Origin: Lachnospiraceae bacterium
Lineage (GTDB): Bacteria > Bacillota_A > Clostridia > Lachnospirales > Lachnospiraceae
Length of the DNA stretch: 64,000 nucleotides
Reading direction: 5' to 3'
Assembly (NCBI GenBank): GCA_021770615.1
Contig: JAETQR010000004.1
Coordinates: 1-64,000, forward strand
Of this stretch, positions 42,865 through 51,915 are shown piece by piece. Every line of letters starts with the position of its first letter. The stretch's first letter is position 1. Below the pieces are notes generated by a model that saw only the letters and a program-made list of their open reading frames with translations, did not search any database and was not told the DNA's origin. A program made the translations under genes and the position numbers.

Positions 42865-44757
42865 ATGGCATTTAAAAATAGAAGAAGACTGGCATTGCCG
42901 GAAGAAGTTCTTTTGAGCATTGAGAAGCCCGCCAGATATACGGGAAATGAGATCAATATGGTAAAAAAAGATCCGGAGACAGTGGATGTCCGTTTTTGTA
43001 TGTGTTTTCCGGATGTATACGAGATCGGAATGTCACATCTGGGGATCCAGATCCTTTATGATATGCTTAATTCATGGGAGGATACATACTGTGAGCGGGT
43101 GTATTCCCCGTGGCCGGATCTGGATCAGATCATGCGGGAGAAGAAGATTCCCTTGTTTGCCTTAGAGACCCAGCAGCCGGTAAGGGATTTTGACTTTCTG
43201 GGGATCACGCTGCAGTATGAGATGTGTTATACGAACATCCTCCAGGTTTTGGAATTATCGGGGATTCCGCTGTATACGAACGAACGGACAAAAAAAGATC
43301 CGTTTGTTATCTGTGGGGGACCCTGCACATATAATCCGGAGCCGGTCGCCGATTTTTTTGATCTTGTGTATATCGGGGACGGTGAGACTTCGTACCGGGA
43401 ACTTCTGGATGTTTACAAAAAATGGAAAGAACGTGACGGGGAGAGAAGTGAATTTCTGAAAGAGGCCGCTGGGATCGATGGTATTTATGTTCCCTCTCTG
43501 TATGAGATCACATATCACACGGACGGAACCATCCGGGCCATGACCCCGAAAAGCAAAAAAGTTCCACAAAAAATAAAAAAACAGGTGGTAAAAGACCTGA
43601 CCGGTACATTTTATCCGGAGAAGCCGCTTGTCCCTTATATCCGGGCGACCCAGGACCGGGTCGTACTGGAGATACAGCGTGGTTGTATCCGGGGATGCCG
43701 GTTCTGTCAGGCGGGCATGGTTTACCGGCCGATCCGTCCGAGAAATATTGAATACCTGAAAGAAATGGCTGTTTCCATGCTCGATCACACAGGGTATGAG
43801 GAAATCACATTAAGCTCTTTAAGTTCCAGTGATTATAAAGAACTTGCGGAGCTGGTTTATTTTCTGATCGATGAATGCAAGGAACGAAAGATCAATATTT
43901 CCCTTCCTTCCCTTCGCATTGATGCCTTTTCTCTGGATGTGATGAGCAGGGTGCAGGATATCAAAAAGAGCAGCCTTACGTTTGCTCCGGAGGCAGGTTC
44001 CCAGCGCATGCGCAATGTGATCAATAAGGGATTGACAGAAGAGGTCATCTTAAACGGTGCATGGGAGGCGTTTCAGGGAGGATGGAGCCGGGTCAAACTT
44101 TACTTTATGCTCGGGCTGCCGGGAGAGCGCAAAGAGGATATTGAGGAGATCGCTGTTCTTGCCGATAAGATTGCCGCAAAGTATTTTGAGCTTCCGAAAG
44201 AAGAACGCCATGGAAGGCCGGAGATCGTAGCAAGTACATCCTTTTTTGTACCGAAGCCTTTTACCCCTTTTCAGTGGGCGCCGATGGATACCGCAGAGAA
44301 TTTTGAAGAAAAGAGACGGTTTCTGCTCGGCAAGGTGAAAGAGCAGTTAAATCAGCGTTCGATCCGCTATAACTGCCACGATGCAGTCACATCCGAGCTT
44401 GAGGGGATTTTTGCAAGGGGTGACAGGAAGCTTTCAAAGGTGATCGAGGACGCCTACCGCCGGGGCTGCATGTTTGATGCATGGACAGATTACTTTAAAG
44501 GAGATATATGGGAGCAGGTACTTTCGGACAATCAGGTTTCGAGAGATTTTTATAATTACAGGGAGCGTGAAAAGGATGAGATCCTTCCCTGGGATTTTAT
44601 CGATATCGGGGTATCCAAAGATTTTCTCTGGCGGGAATATGAAAATTCCAAAAAGGAGACCGTCACCCCGAACTGCCGCCAGAAGTGCAGTGGCTGCGGG
44701 GCGATGAAATTTGGTGCGGGAGTCTGCGTTGAACAGGGTGCCGCCGGGCCAAAATGA
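42865..44757 (+). CDS. TIGR03960 family B12-binding-type radical SAM protein
   Basis: A 630-residue radical SAM enzyme. The iron-sulfur motif is CIRGCRFC (Cys274, Cys278, Cys281). The N-terminal part (VRFCMCFPDVYEIGMSHLG) has the cobalamin-domain-like fold, and a Cys-rich end (NCRQKCSGCGAM) may hold another metal. TGGAG six bases upstream selects ATG 42865 over 42853. It forms a conserved pair with the next gene in Clostridia, always upstream of rng and the L21/L27 genes; the pair may modify RNA or ribosomal components, but the reaction is unknown. Confidence 0.9.
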   Translation: MAFKNRRRLALPEEVLLSIEKPARYTGNEINMVKKDPETVDVRFCMCFPDVYEIGMSHLGIQILYDMLNSWEDTYCERVYSPWPDLDQIMREKKIPLFALETQQPVRDFDFLGITLQYEMCYTNILQVLELSGIPLYTNERTKKDPFVICGGPCTYNPEPVADFFDLVYIGDGETSYRELLDVYKKWKERDGERSEFLKEAAGIDGIYVPSLYEITYHTDGTIRAMTPKSKKVPQKIKKQVVKDLTGTFYPEKPLVPYIRATQDRVVLEIQRGCIRGCRFCQAGMVYRPIRPRNIEYLKEMAVSMLDHTGYEEITLSSLSSSDYKELAELVYFLIDECKERKINISLPSLRIDAFSLDVMSRVQDIKKSSLTFAPEAGSQRMRNVINKGLTEEVILNGAWEAFQGGWSRVKLYFMLGLPGERKEDIEEIAVLADKIAAKYFELPKEERHGRPEIVASTSFFVPKPFTPFQWAPMDTAENFEEKRRFLLGKVKEQLNQRSIRYNCHDAVTSELEGIFARGDRKLSKVIEDAYRRGCMFDAWTDYFKGDIWEQVLSDNQVSRDFYNYREREKDEILPWDFIDIGVSKDFLWREYENSKKETVTPNCRQKCSGCGAMKFGAGVCVEQGAAGPK

Positions 44758-44793
44758 TAGTGATGGAAAAATAAGAAAGGTCGGTATAACAGA

Positions 44794-45588
44794 TTGAAAA
44801 CGAGAATGAGATTTACCAAAACCGGTTCACTTAAGTTTATCGGGCATCTGGACTGTATGCGTTTTTTCCAGAAAGCGATACGCCGGGCGAAGCTTGACGT
44901 GAGCTATTCCAATGGGTTCAACCCACATCAGATCATGAGTTTTGCGTCTCCGTTAAGTGTCGGGCTGACCAGTGACGGGGAATATATTGATATCGAATTC
45001 AATTCGCTCCCGGAGATGTCAAAGGAAGAGCTCATCCGGTATATCAACCAATATATGACAGAGGAACTCTTTGTCACAGAAATCCATGTACTGGAGGAAA
45101 CCTCAAAGACCTCCATGGCCTTGTTAAATGCCTGTGATTACATGATCACACTGAAAGACGGCACGGATTTTTGCCATAATACAGAAGCAGCCGCTGACTT
45201 TTCCCTTCGGGAGACGTTTGGGAAGTTCATGGAGCAGGAGCAGATCACGATCCGGAAAAAGACAAAAAAGAGCGAGCAGGAGATCGACCTGAAACCATTT
45301 ATCCTTGCTTATGCATTTTCAAAAGAGGCGTTTGAAAAACTGGATGGAGTGGCAAAACTTCCTGAACTCAATCATGAATATGACAGTGAAGAACAGCTTT
45401 ACTTAAAGCTCGTATCCGGAAGTGTGACCAATATCAAGCCCGAGCTTGTACTTGAAGCATACATGAAGTACCTTGACACCCGGATGAAGCCATTTTCCTA
45501 TCAGGTACACAGAATTCAGATGTACTTCAACCCAAACACCCCCAAACGGGCTGAGGGGGCATCGGATCTGCCTCAAAAACAAGCATGA
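44794..45588 (+). CDS. TIGR03936 family radical SAM-linked protein (DUF2344)
   Basis: A 264-residue partner of the preceding enzyme; in some bacteria the two are fused. It starts at TTG 44794, which yields the family start (MKTRMRFTKTGSLKFIGHLD). Other motifs: AIRRAKLDVSYSNGFNPH and ASPLSVGLTSDGEYIDIEF. AAAGG upstream is rather far (about 16 bases), so translation is probably modest. It contains no iron-sulfur motif and likely binds the substrate. Confidence 0.88.
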   Translation: MKTRMRFTKTGSLKFIGHLDCMRFFQKAIRRAKLDVSYSNGFNPHQIMSFASPLSVGLTSDGEYIDIEFNSLPEMSKEELIRYINQYMTEELFVTEIHVLEETSKTSMALLNACDYMITLKDGTDFCHNTEAAADFSLRETFGKFMEQEQITIRKKTKKSEQEIDLKPFILAYAFSKEAFEKLDGVAKLPELNHEYDSEEQLYLKLVSGSVTNIKPELVLEAYMKYLDTRMKPFSYQVHRIQMYFNPNTPKRAEGASDLPQKQA

Positions 45589-45604
45589 GAACGGAGGTGT
45601 TAAG

Positions 45605-46786
45605 ATGATAAAAAGACAGGCGGCCATCATCCGGAAAGATGATCTCTATGTATGTGCGGTACTTCAAGATCAGGATCTGGATGATGCCATTGTAGATGAA
45701 GTGGGGGACAACTCGTTAAAGACAGGGGAAATCTACATTTGTAAAGTAAGCCATGTCGTAAAGAATATCAATGCCGCTTTTGTAGAAGTTAAGAAAAATG
45801 TCATGTGTTATCTGCCGTTAAAGGAGCCGGGTATGGGAGCAGATAAGGTCTGTGCAGGAATGGAGTTTCCGGTTCAGGTAAAAAAAGCGGCGGTCAAGTC
45901 AAAGCAGGCGGTCGTTTCACGTAAACTTGAATTTTCGGGGAAATACGCAGTGATCACGACGGTAAACCTGACGAAAAATATTTCCGCAAAGATCACGTCA
46001 CAGGAGAAAAGGGCTGAACTTGGGGAAATCCTCGATGAATTTAAAGATTCTGCATATGGCATCATATTGAGAACAAGCTGTGAGAAAGCAGAGCGGCAGG
46101 CAATCGAAAAAGAGTGTCGGATGCTTCTTTCTGAAGCGGGATCGGTGATAAAAACATCGGAGAGCCGGACGTGTTTTTCCCGGGTCTACTGCTCCCCGAT
46201 GGAATTTGTAAAATACCTGCGGGACTGTAAAAACGAAAATTTTGACCGGATCATAACGGATGACGTAGAATGCTTCCGGCTGCTCACGGACAGCGGATAT
46301 TTTTCGGGAGAGAATCTCATTTTTTATGAAGACCCTTCGTATCCTCTGGATAAGCTTTTGGGCATCACTTCAAAATTAAAGAAGGTTCTGTCAAAACACG
46401 TCTGGCTGAAAAGCGGCGGCTCGCTTGTGATCGAACCGACAGAAGCCCTTACGGTGATCGATGTGAATACGGAAAAAGCCATCGCAGGAAAGCGAAACAG
46501 TGAGACCACTTTTTTTAAGATAAATATGGAAGCGGCGAAAGAGGCGGCCAGACAGATCCGTATCCGGAACCTTTCCGGGATCATCCTGATCGATTTTATC
46601 GACATGAAGGAAAAAGAGCATATCAGGCTTTTGTTACATGAACTTGAGAATGAGTTCAGAAAAGACAGCGTTCGGACTACACTTGTAGATATTACGAAAC
46701 TGGGGCTGGTGGAGATTACGAGGATGAAAATGCGTAAGCCTTTGTCTGCATTTTTTGTGAAGTCAAAAAGTACTTGCCTCAAATAA
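45605..46786 (+). CDS. rng: Ribonuclease E/G family protein
   Basis: A 393-residue endoribonuclease for rRNA maturation and mRNA decay. An S1-like domain spans about 35-120 ([18 protein letters not shown]). The two catalytic Asp are in [16 protein letters not shown] and [14 protein letters not shown], with the [19 protein letters not shown] end motif. It stops at [18 protein letters not shown], so the zinc-link (CPxCxG) and the rest of the C-terminal domain of E. coli RNase G (489 residues) are absent. GGAGG precedes ATG 45605. Confidence 0.92.
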   Translation: MIKRQAAIIRKDDLYVCAVLQDQDLDDAIVDEVGDNSLKTGEIYICKVSHVVKNINAAFVEVKKNVMCYLPLKEPGMGADKVCAGMEFPVQVKKAAVKSKQAVVSRKLEFSGKYAVITTVNLTKNISAKITSQEKRAELGEILDEFKDSAYGIILRTSCEKAERQAIEKECRMLLSEAGSVIKTSESRTCFSRVYCSPMEFVKYLRDCKNENFDRIITDDVECFRLLTDSGYFSGENLIFYEDPSYPLDKLLGITSKLKKVLSKHVWLKSGGSLVIEPTEALTVIDVNTEKAIAGKRNSETTFFKINMEAAKEAARQIRIRNLSGIILIDFIDMKEKEHIRLLLHELENEFRKDSVRTTLVDITKLGLVEITRMKMRKPLSAFFVKSKSTCLK

Positions 46787-46801
46787 AATCTATGGTATAA
46801 T
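46774..46801 (+). promoter_or_regulatory. Promoter of the phosphoketolase gene
   Basis: TTGCCT (46774-46779) and TATAAT (46796-46801) with a 16-base spacer and an upstream TGG. It overlaps the end of rng. Confidence 0.72.
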
Positions 46802-46886
46802 GGTTTCTGGTGTGTTTTTCCCTTACATAACAAATAAGGCGGGAAAACGCGTCCGAACAAACAATTTGGAAGGAGCAAATGAAAAA

Positions 46887-49292
46887 ATGGCAAACATGAA
46901 TGATTGTCCGGAAAAGCAGCCGTTGACAGACGAGTATTTGGAGAAAATGAATGCTTACTGGCGCGCCGCAAACTATTTAGCAGCAGCTCAGCTTTACATG
47001 CTTGACAACCCGCTTTTACGTGAACCTCTTACGAGAGACCAGGTTAAGAAAAAAATTGTAGGTCACTGGGGAACAGTTCCAGGTCAGAACTTTGTTTATA
47101 CGCATTTAAACAGAGCGATCAAAAAATATGATCTTGATATGGTGTTGATATCAGGCCCGGGCCATGGTGGGAATTTCTTCGTGGCAAACTCATATTTAGA
47201 GGGGCATTACAGTGAAATCTATCCGAACGTAAGTCAGGATATCGAGGGTATGAAGAGACTTTGCAAACAGTTCTCTTTCCCGGGTGGTATTTCCAGCCAT
47301 GTAGCACCTGAGACGCCGGGTTCCATCAACGAAGGTGGAGAGCTTGGTTATTCGATCGCACATGCTTTTGGTTCCGTATTTGATAACCCGGAACTGATCA
47401 CAGCGACGATCGTAGGTGACGGTGAGGCCGAGACAGGCCCGCTTGCCACGGCATGGCATTGTAATAAATTTTTGAATCCGGTAACAGACGGTGCGGTACT
47501 TCCGATCCTTCACCTGAACGGATATAAGATCAGTAACCCGACGATCTTTGCACGTATTTCACATGAAGAGGTTGAGAACTTCTTCCGTGGCTGCGGTTGG
47601 GAGCCGATCTTTGTCGAAGATGAGATGGGTAGCGCTGATTATATCATGAATATGCACCGTAAGATGGCAGAGGCTCTTGATACAGCTGTAGAAAAGATTA
47701 AGGCGATCCAGAAGGATGCCCGTGAGAATGGTAATACAGAGCGTCCGTTCTGGCCGATGATCGTACTTCGCACACCAAAAGGATGGACTGGTCCGAAAGT
47801 AGTAGACGGACAGCAGATCGAAGACTCCTTCCGTGCCCATCAGGTACCGATCACAATGGAGAAACCGGAGCATTTGGATCTTTTGAAAGAGTGGTTATTA
47901 AGTTACAAACCGGAAGAGCTTTTTGATGAAAATGCACAGCTTATCCCTGAACTGAGAGCCCTTACACCAGACGGTGACTCGAGGATCAGTGCGAACCCGC
48001 ATGCCAATGGAGGCCTTCTTTTGAGAGACCTTCGTCTCCCGGATTTCCGTGAGTACGGCGTAGATGTACCGAAACCGGGTGCTGTGGAAAAACAGGATAT
48101 GATCGAGCTCGGTGCTTTCGTTCGTGATATCTTTAACTTAAACGAAGAGACGAAAAACTTCCGTATCTTTGGCCCGGATGAGACGATGTCAAACAGACTG
48201 TATCATGCCTTTGAGGCGACAAACCGTGACTGGAACGGGATCAAATATGATAATGACGAATTTCTTGCAAACGACGGAAGGATCATGGACTCCATGCTCA
48301 GTGAGCATATGTGTGAGGGGTGGTTAGAAGGATATCTTCTGACCGGACGTCATGGTTTCTTTGCAAGTTATGAGGCATTTATCCGTGTCGTAGACTCGAT
48401 GGCTGCCCAGCATGCAAAATGGCTGAAGGTGACGTCAGAGCTTCCGTGGAGACAGAAGATCGCATCCCTGAACCTCCTGCTCACATCAAATGTATGGCAG
48501 CAGGATCACAATGGATTTACCCATCAGGATCCGGGATTTTTAGATCACATTGCAAATAAAAAGGCGGACGTTGTCCGCATGTATCTGCCGCCGGATGCCA
48601 ACTGTCTGCTTTCCTGCTTTGACCACTGTATCCGAAGCAAGAATTACGTGAACGTGATCGTGGCATCCAAACATCCGAGCCATCAGTGGCTGACGATGGA
48701 GCAGGCAGTCAAACACTGTACACAGGGTATCGGTATCTGGCAGTGGGCAAGTAACGACCAGGGTGAAGAGCCGGATGTCGTACTGGCATGCTGCGGAGAT
48801 ACGCCGACGAAAGAGGCACTTGCCGCTGTTACGATCCTGCGTGATAACATTCCGGATCTTAAGATCCGCTTTGTCAATGTCGTCGATCTTATGAAGCTCG
48901 AATCCAATTCCAAGCATCCTCATGGCTTGACAGATGCGGAATATGATGCGATATTTACAAAAGATAAACCAATTATCTTTGCGTTCCATGGTTATCCGAC
49001 GATGATCCATGAATTGACTTATTACCGGACAAACCGTAACCTTCATGTATTTGGTTATGAAGAAGAGGGAACGATCACAACTCCATTTGACATGAGAGTC
49101 CAGAATAAGATCGACCGCTTTAACCTGACCAAATCTGTCGTTCAGAACCTTCCTCAGTTAGGAAACAAAGCTTCCTTCCTGATTCAGAAGATGAATGATA
49201 CGCTTGTTGCCCATAAGCAGTATATCCACGAAGAAGGCATCGACCTTCCGGAAGTACGTGACTGGGTATGGCATACGCCGGAAGATAAATAA
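46887..49292 (+). CDS. xfp: Xylulose-5-phosphate/fructose-6-phosphate phosphoketolase
   Basis: An 801-residue thiamine-diphosphate enzyme of the usual length, splitting xylulose-5-P (or fructose-6-P) with phosphate into acetyl-P and an aldose phosphate. Motifs: [20 protein letters not shown] at the start, SGPGHGG near 90, [20 protein letters not shown] (diphosphate site), [12 protein letters not shown] and [15 protein letters not shown] 46887 has AAGGAG 11 bases upstream; longer frames include the promoter. It has its own promoter and terminator, so it is independent of rng and rplU. Acetyl-P could feed acetyl-CoA and thus butyrate. Confidence 0.97.
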   Translation: MANMNDCPEKQPLTDEYLEKMNAYWRAANYLAAAQLYMLDNPLLREPLTRDQVKKKIVGHWGTVPGQNFVYTHLNRAIKKYDLDMVLISGPGHGGNFFVANSYLEGHYSEIYPNVSQDIEGMKRLCKQFSFPGGISSHVAPETPGSINEGGELGYSIAHAFGSVFDNPELITATIVGDGEAETGPLATAWHCNKFLNPVTDGAVLPILHLNGYKISNPTIFARISHEEVENFFRGCGWEPIFVEDEMGSADYIMNMHRKMAEALDTAVEKIKAIQKDARENGNTERPFWPMIVLRTPKGWTGPKVVDGQQIEDSFRAHQVPITMEKPEHLDLLKEWLLSYKPEELFDENAQLIPELRALTPDGDSRISANPHANGGLLLRDLRLPDFREYGVDVPKPGAVEKQDMIELGAFVRDIFNLNEETKNFRIFGPDETMSNRLYHAFEATNRDWNGIKYDNDEFLANDGRIMDSMLSEHMCEGWLEGYLLTGRHGFFASYEAFIRVVDSMAAQHAKWLKVTSELPWRQKIASLNLLLTSNVWQQDHNGFTHQDPGFLDHIANKKADVVRMYLPPDANCLLSCFDHCIRSKNYVNVIVASKHPSHQWLTMEQAVKHCTQGIGIWQWASNDQGEEPDVVLACCGDTPTKEALAAVTILRDNIPDLKIRFVNVVDLMKLESNSKHPHGLTDAEYDAIFTKDKPIIFAFHGYPTMIHELTYYRTNRNLHVFGYEEEGTITTPFDMRVQNKIDRFNLTKSVVQNLPQLGNKASFLIQKMNDTLVAHKQYIHEEGIDLPEVRDWVWHTPEDK

Positions 49293-49310
49293 GAAACATA
49301 TTTGATGTGA

Positions 49311-49382
49311 CAACCAGACTGTAAGACATACGAACATGTTTATTATAATATGTTCACATGCCTTAGTCTGGTTGTTTTTTTA
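49311..49382 (+). terminator. Terminator of xfp
   Basis: CAACCAGACT pairs with AGTCTGGTTG, enclosing a second hairpin (GAACAT/ATGTTC), and is followed by eight T. Confidence 0.88.
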
Positions 49383-49400
49383 TATAGAAAAGATTATAAT
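49372..49400 (+). promoter_or_regulatory. Possible promoter of the NYN-LOTUS gene
   Basis: TTGTTT (49372-49377) and TATAAT (49395-49400), spacer 17. The -35 overlaps the terminator stem, so the assignment is weak. Confidence 0.4.
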
Positions 49401-49423
49401 AATATGAACAGGAGGAAAAGGTT

Positions 49424-50392
49424 ATGAGCGAGAAAAGATTTGCAATTTTAATTGATGGAGACAATATTTCATCTAAGTATATTGAATGTATCATGGATGA
49501 AATGACGAAATTCGGCGAGAGTACTTACCGGAGGATTTATGGTGATTTCTCCCGCGAGGATAAGAACCCATGGAAAGATGTACTGCTAAAACATTCAATC
49601 ATTCCCATGCAGCAATTTCAGAATACAAAAGGGAAAAATGCGACGGACTCTGCTCTGATCATAGACGCAATGGATATTTTGTATTCAAATAACGTTGATG
49701 GTTTCTGCATCGTCTCATCGGACAGTGACTTTACAAGACTTGCCAGCCGTCTAAGGGAGTCAGGGATGGAAGTAATCGGTATGGGAGAGAACAAAACACC
49801 AAAAGCTCTGCGGGCAGCTTGTTCACAGTTTATTACATTAGAAGTGTTATTGGCGGAGAAAACGAATGATGAACAGGTAGAAAAGCATGAGGAACTTCAG
49901 AACAATTTAAGTGATGAGAAAACGGCAGAGGAAGAAAATGTTGTTTCCAAAGAGCGTATATCTGAAGCAATCATAGAGATCATAACATCAAATGAAAATA
50001 AGGGAAGAGATACCAGTTTGGGGGAAATAGGTTCTACACTTATTAAAAAGTATTCCGATTTTGATGTAAGAAATTATGGATATAGTTCGCTGTCCCGTTT
50101 TCTGGAAAAAATCGAGACATTTGAATTAGTGCAGAATGATAAGAGCATTAACGTGATATTAAAAAGAAATGAGGATGAAATCTCAAAGTTCATAATAAGA
50201 TCAATACAGGATGAAGGAGAATCAGGAATCGATCTTGGACAACTTGGACAGAAGGTAAGAAATTATGATCCGACTTTTAAATCAAAAAGATTTGGATATT
50301 CTACTTTTCAAAAGTATGTCCAAAGTATTAAAGGAGTAGTGATCGAGGTCGGTGAAAGGAACCAGAAATCTGCCGTTATCAGAGAAGATTAA
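49424..50392 (+). CDS. NYN domain protein with two OST-HTH/LOTUS domains
   Basis: A 322-residue protein. N-terminal NYN nuclease fold (LabA-like): AILIDGDNISSKYI (Asp11, Asp13), KGKNATDSALIIDAMDILYS and FCIVSSDSDFTRLASRLRES carry the acidic residues of the PIN/NYN active site. After an acidic linker come two OST-HTH/LOTUS domains, each ending in the YGYSSLSRFLEKI or FGYSTFQKYVQSI motif. LOTUS domains bind RNA, including G-rich RNA. Likely an RNA-processing or RNA-surveillance enzyme in the cytosol. GGAGG precedes ATG 49424. Confidence 0.9.
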   Translation: MSEKRFAILIDGDNISSKYIECIMDEMTKFGESTYRRIYGDFSREDKNPWKDVLLKHSIIPMQQFQNTKGKNATDSALIIDAMDILYSNNVDGFCIVSSDSDFTRLASRLRESGMEVIGMGENKTPKALRAACSQFITLEVLLAEKTNDEQVEKHEELQNNLSDEKTAEEENVVSKERISEAIIEIITSNENKGRDTSLGEIGSTLIKKYSDFDVRNYGYSSLSRFLEKIETFELVQNDKSINVILKRNEDEISKFIIRSIQDEGESGIDLGQLGQKVRNYDPTFKSKRFGYSTFQKYVQSIKGVVIEVGERNQKSAVIRED

Positions 50393-50456
50393 GAAGACCT
50401 GTGTGATGAAATTAGCCGTAACAGAAGAGTTAAGGTTAATTTCAAAATCACATGCC

Positions 50457-50646
50457 TGTTTTACAAATTTGCAGTATTTCATAGGAAATGCTTTTCAGAG
50501 CATGGGTTATAAATGCGCCGGTATGAGGCGCGCGTATAAAAGTGCGTGTTTTTGCACTTTTGCACGCCCATACCGCTGCGTATTTATGGAGCGCAAGAGT
50601 CCATGCGGCGAAAAACATTTCCTATGAAATACGGAACTGTAAAACA
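50457..50646. repeat. 190-base inverted-repeat element (MITE-like)
   Basis: TGTTTTACA (50457-50465) and its complement TGTAAAACA (50638-50646) bound the element; perfect 17-base inner arms follow, GTATTTCATAGGAAATG (50474-50490) and CATTTCCTATGAAATAC (50616-50632). Pairing continues with interruptions to the centre (AAAAGTGC/GCACTTTT near 50537-50558). The whole can fold into one long imperfect hairpin. It has no coding capacity and lies between the NYN-LOTUS gene and the rplU promoter. Confidence 0.72.
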
Positions 50647-50666
50647 AACAGCTCCCACAAAAACAG

Positions 50667-50695
50667 TTGACAATCTCCGGAAGCCATGATATATT
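50667..50695 (+). promoter_or_regulatory. Promoter of the rplU operon
   Basis: TTGACA (50667-50672) and TATATT (50690-50695), spacer 17, about 115 bases before the rplU start. Confidence 0.85.
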
Positions 50696-50701
50696 ATAGA
50701 G

Positions 50702-50809
50702 GTATGCCGCACAACGAGGTATAGTTCTGCCCATTTTTCGGCTTTCAAAGCGGAATTTTATATGAGACAGGCACCGTAGTTGGCGAGTAAAATGATTAGG
50801 AGGTGCTAT
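50702..50809 (+). promoter_or_regulatory. Probable ribosomal protein L21 leader
   Basis: A structured leader of about 108 bases between the promoter and rplU. It has the general arrangement of the Firmicutes L21 leader, with pairings such as GCCGCACAACGAGG and the conserved-looking GACAGGCACCGTAGTTGG before the ribosome binding site. Autoregulation by L21 is known for this position; I could not check the fold against the model. Confidence 0.5.
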
Positions 50810-51118
50810 ATGTACGCAATTATAGCAACCGGTGGTAAACAGTATAAAGTAGAAGAAGGCGACGTGATCAAAGTTGAAAAGCTTGGTGTGGAAGCTGGTG
50901 AGACAGTTACATTTGATCAGGTTCTCGTTGTCAGTGACGGAGAGACGAAAGTTGGTACTCCTACCGTAGCAGGTGCTTCTGTAACAGCGACTGTTGTTGC
51001 TGAAGGGAAAGCAAAAAAGGTTATTGTTTACAGATATAAGAGAAAAACCGGCTACCATAAGAAAAATGGTCACAGACAGCCATTTACACAGGTTAAGATC
51101 GACAAAATCAATGCTTAA
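50810..51118 (+). CDS. rplU: 50S ribosomal protein L21
   Basis: A 102-residue ribosomal protein that binds 23S rRNA. ATG 50810 ([18 protein letters not shown]) follows AGGAGGTG. The family C-terminus [20 protein letters not shown] and [11 protein letters not shown] is complete. First gene of the rplU-prp-rpmA unit, downstream of its own promoter and leader. Confidence 0.98.
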   Translation: MYAIIATGGKQYKVEEGDVIKVEKLGVEAGETVTFDQVLVVSDGETKVGTPTVAGASVTATVVAEGKAKKVIVYRYKRKTGYHKKNGHRQPFTQVKIDKINA

Positions 51119-51184
51119 GTTTCTGAAGTAAAAGCGCCATATTTGATTTTAGGTTGATATTTACTTGTAAGGAGGTGTGTCCAA

Positions 51185-51502
51185 ATGATTCAGGTTCGTG
51201 TTAAGAAATCGGACAGTGGAAATATTATCGGTTTTTATGTTTCTGGTCATGCCGGATATGCAAGATCCGGTACGGATGTTGTTTGTGCAGGTGCTTCTGC
51301 GCTTGTGATCAACTGTATCAATTCGATTGAGAAATTTTCCGATACCCGGTTTGATCTGGTACAGAACGAACAAGATGGAGTGATTGATTTTACCTGTAAG
51401 GAGCCTTTGGATGACAGGGCAGTAGTGCTTATGAAATCCTTGTTTCTGGGGTTACAGGAGATCCAGGACACATATGGAAATGATTATGTTACATTTGATT
51501 AA
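51185..51502 (+). CDS. prp: Ribosomal-processing cysteine protease Prp
   Basis: A 105-residue protease (YsxB family) that removes the N-terminal extension of L27. The catalytic pair is His22 (SGHAGYA) and Cys34 (VVCAGASAL), at the same positions as in the Staphylococcus enzyme. AAGGAGGTG precedes ATG 51185. The gene lies between rplU and rpmA as in all bacteria with extended L27. Confidence 0.95.
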   Translation: MIQVRVKKSDSGNIIGFYVSGHAGYARSGTDVVCAGASALVINCINSIEKFSDTRFDLVQNEQDGVIDFTCKEPLDDRAVVLMKSLFLGLQEIQDTYGNDYVTFD

Positions 51503-51524
51503 TTTATGTTAGGAGGGAAATGTC

Positions 51525-51812
51525 ATGATAAAAATCAACCTTCAGTTCTTTGCTCACAAAAAGGGAATGGGTTCTTCAAAGAATGGACGTGATTCCGAGT
51601 CAAAGAGATTAGGGGCAAAAAGAGCAGACGGACAGTTCGTTTTAGCTGGTAATATTCTTTACAGACAGCGTGGTACGAAGATCCATCCGGGTACAAACGT
51701 TGGAAAAGGTGGAGATGATACATTGTATGCATTGGTTGATGGAGTTCTTCGTTTTGAAAGAAAAGGAAGAGACAAAAAACAAGCCAGCGTATATCCAGTT
51801 GAAACAGAATAA
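51525..51812 (+). CDS. rpmA: 50S ribosomal protein L27 with cleavable extension
   Basis: A 95-residue L27. The first nine residues (MIKINLQFF) are the Prp-cleaved extension; the mature protein starts [16 protein letters not shown], needed at the peptidyl transferase centre. The rest ([20 protein letters not shown], then [13 protein letters not shown]) is standard. AGGAGGG precedes ATG 51525. Confidence 0.98.
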   Translation: MIKINLQFFAHKKGMGSSKNGRDSESKRLGAKRADGQFVLAGNILYRQRGTKIHPGTNVGKGGDDTLYALVDGVLRFERKGRDKKQASVYPVETE

Positions 51813-51866
51813 TTTATATAACTGCAGAGCTTAAGGCTAAGGTGGTTATGATTTCTGAATGATTTA

Positions 51867-51896
51867 GGGCTGTCAGGTTTTTGACAGCCCTTTTCT
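51867..51896 (+). terminator. Terminator after rpmA
   Basis: GGGCTGTCA pairs with TGACAGCCC around a small loop and is followed by TTTTCT. Some transcription into obgE is likely. Confidence 0.8.
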
Positions 51897-51915
51897 ACCA
51901 TATAAGGAGGCAGGC

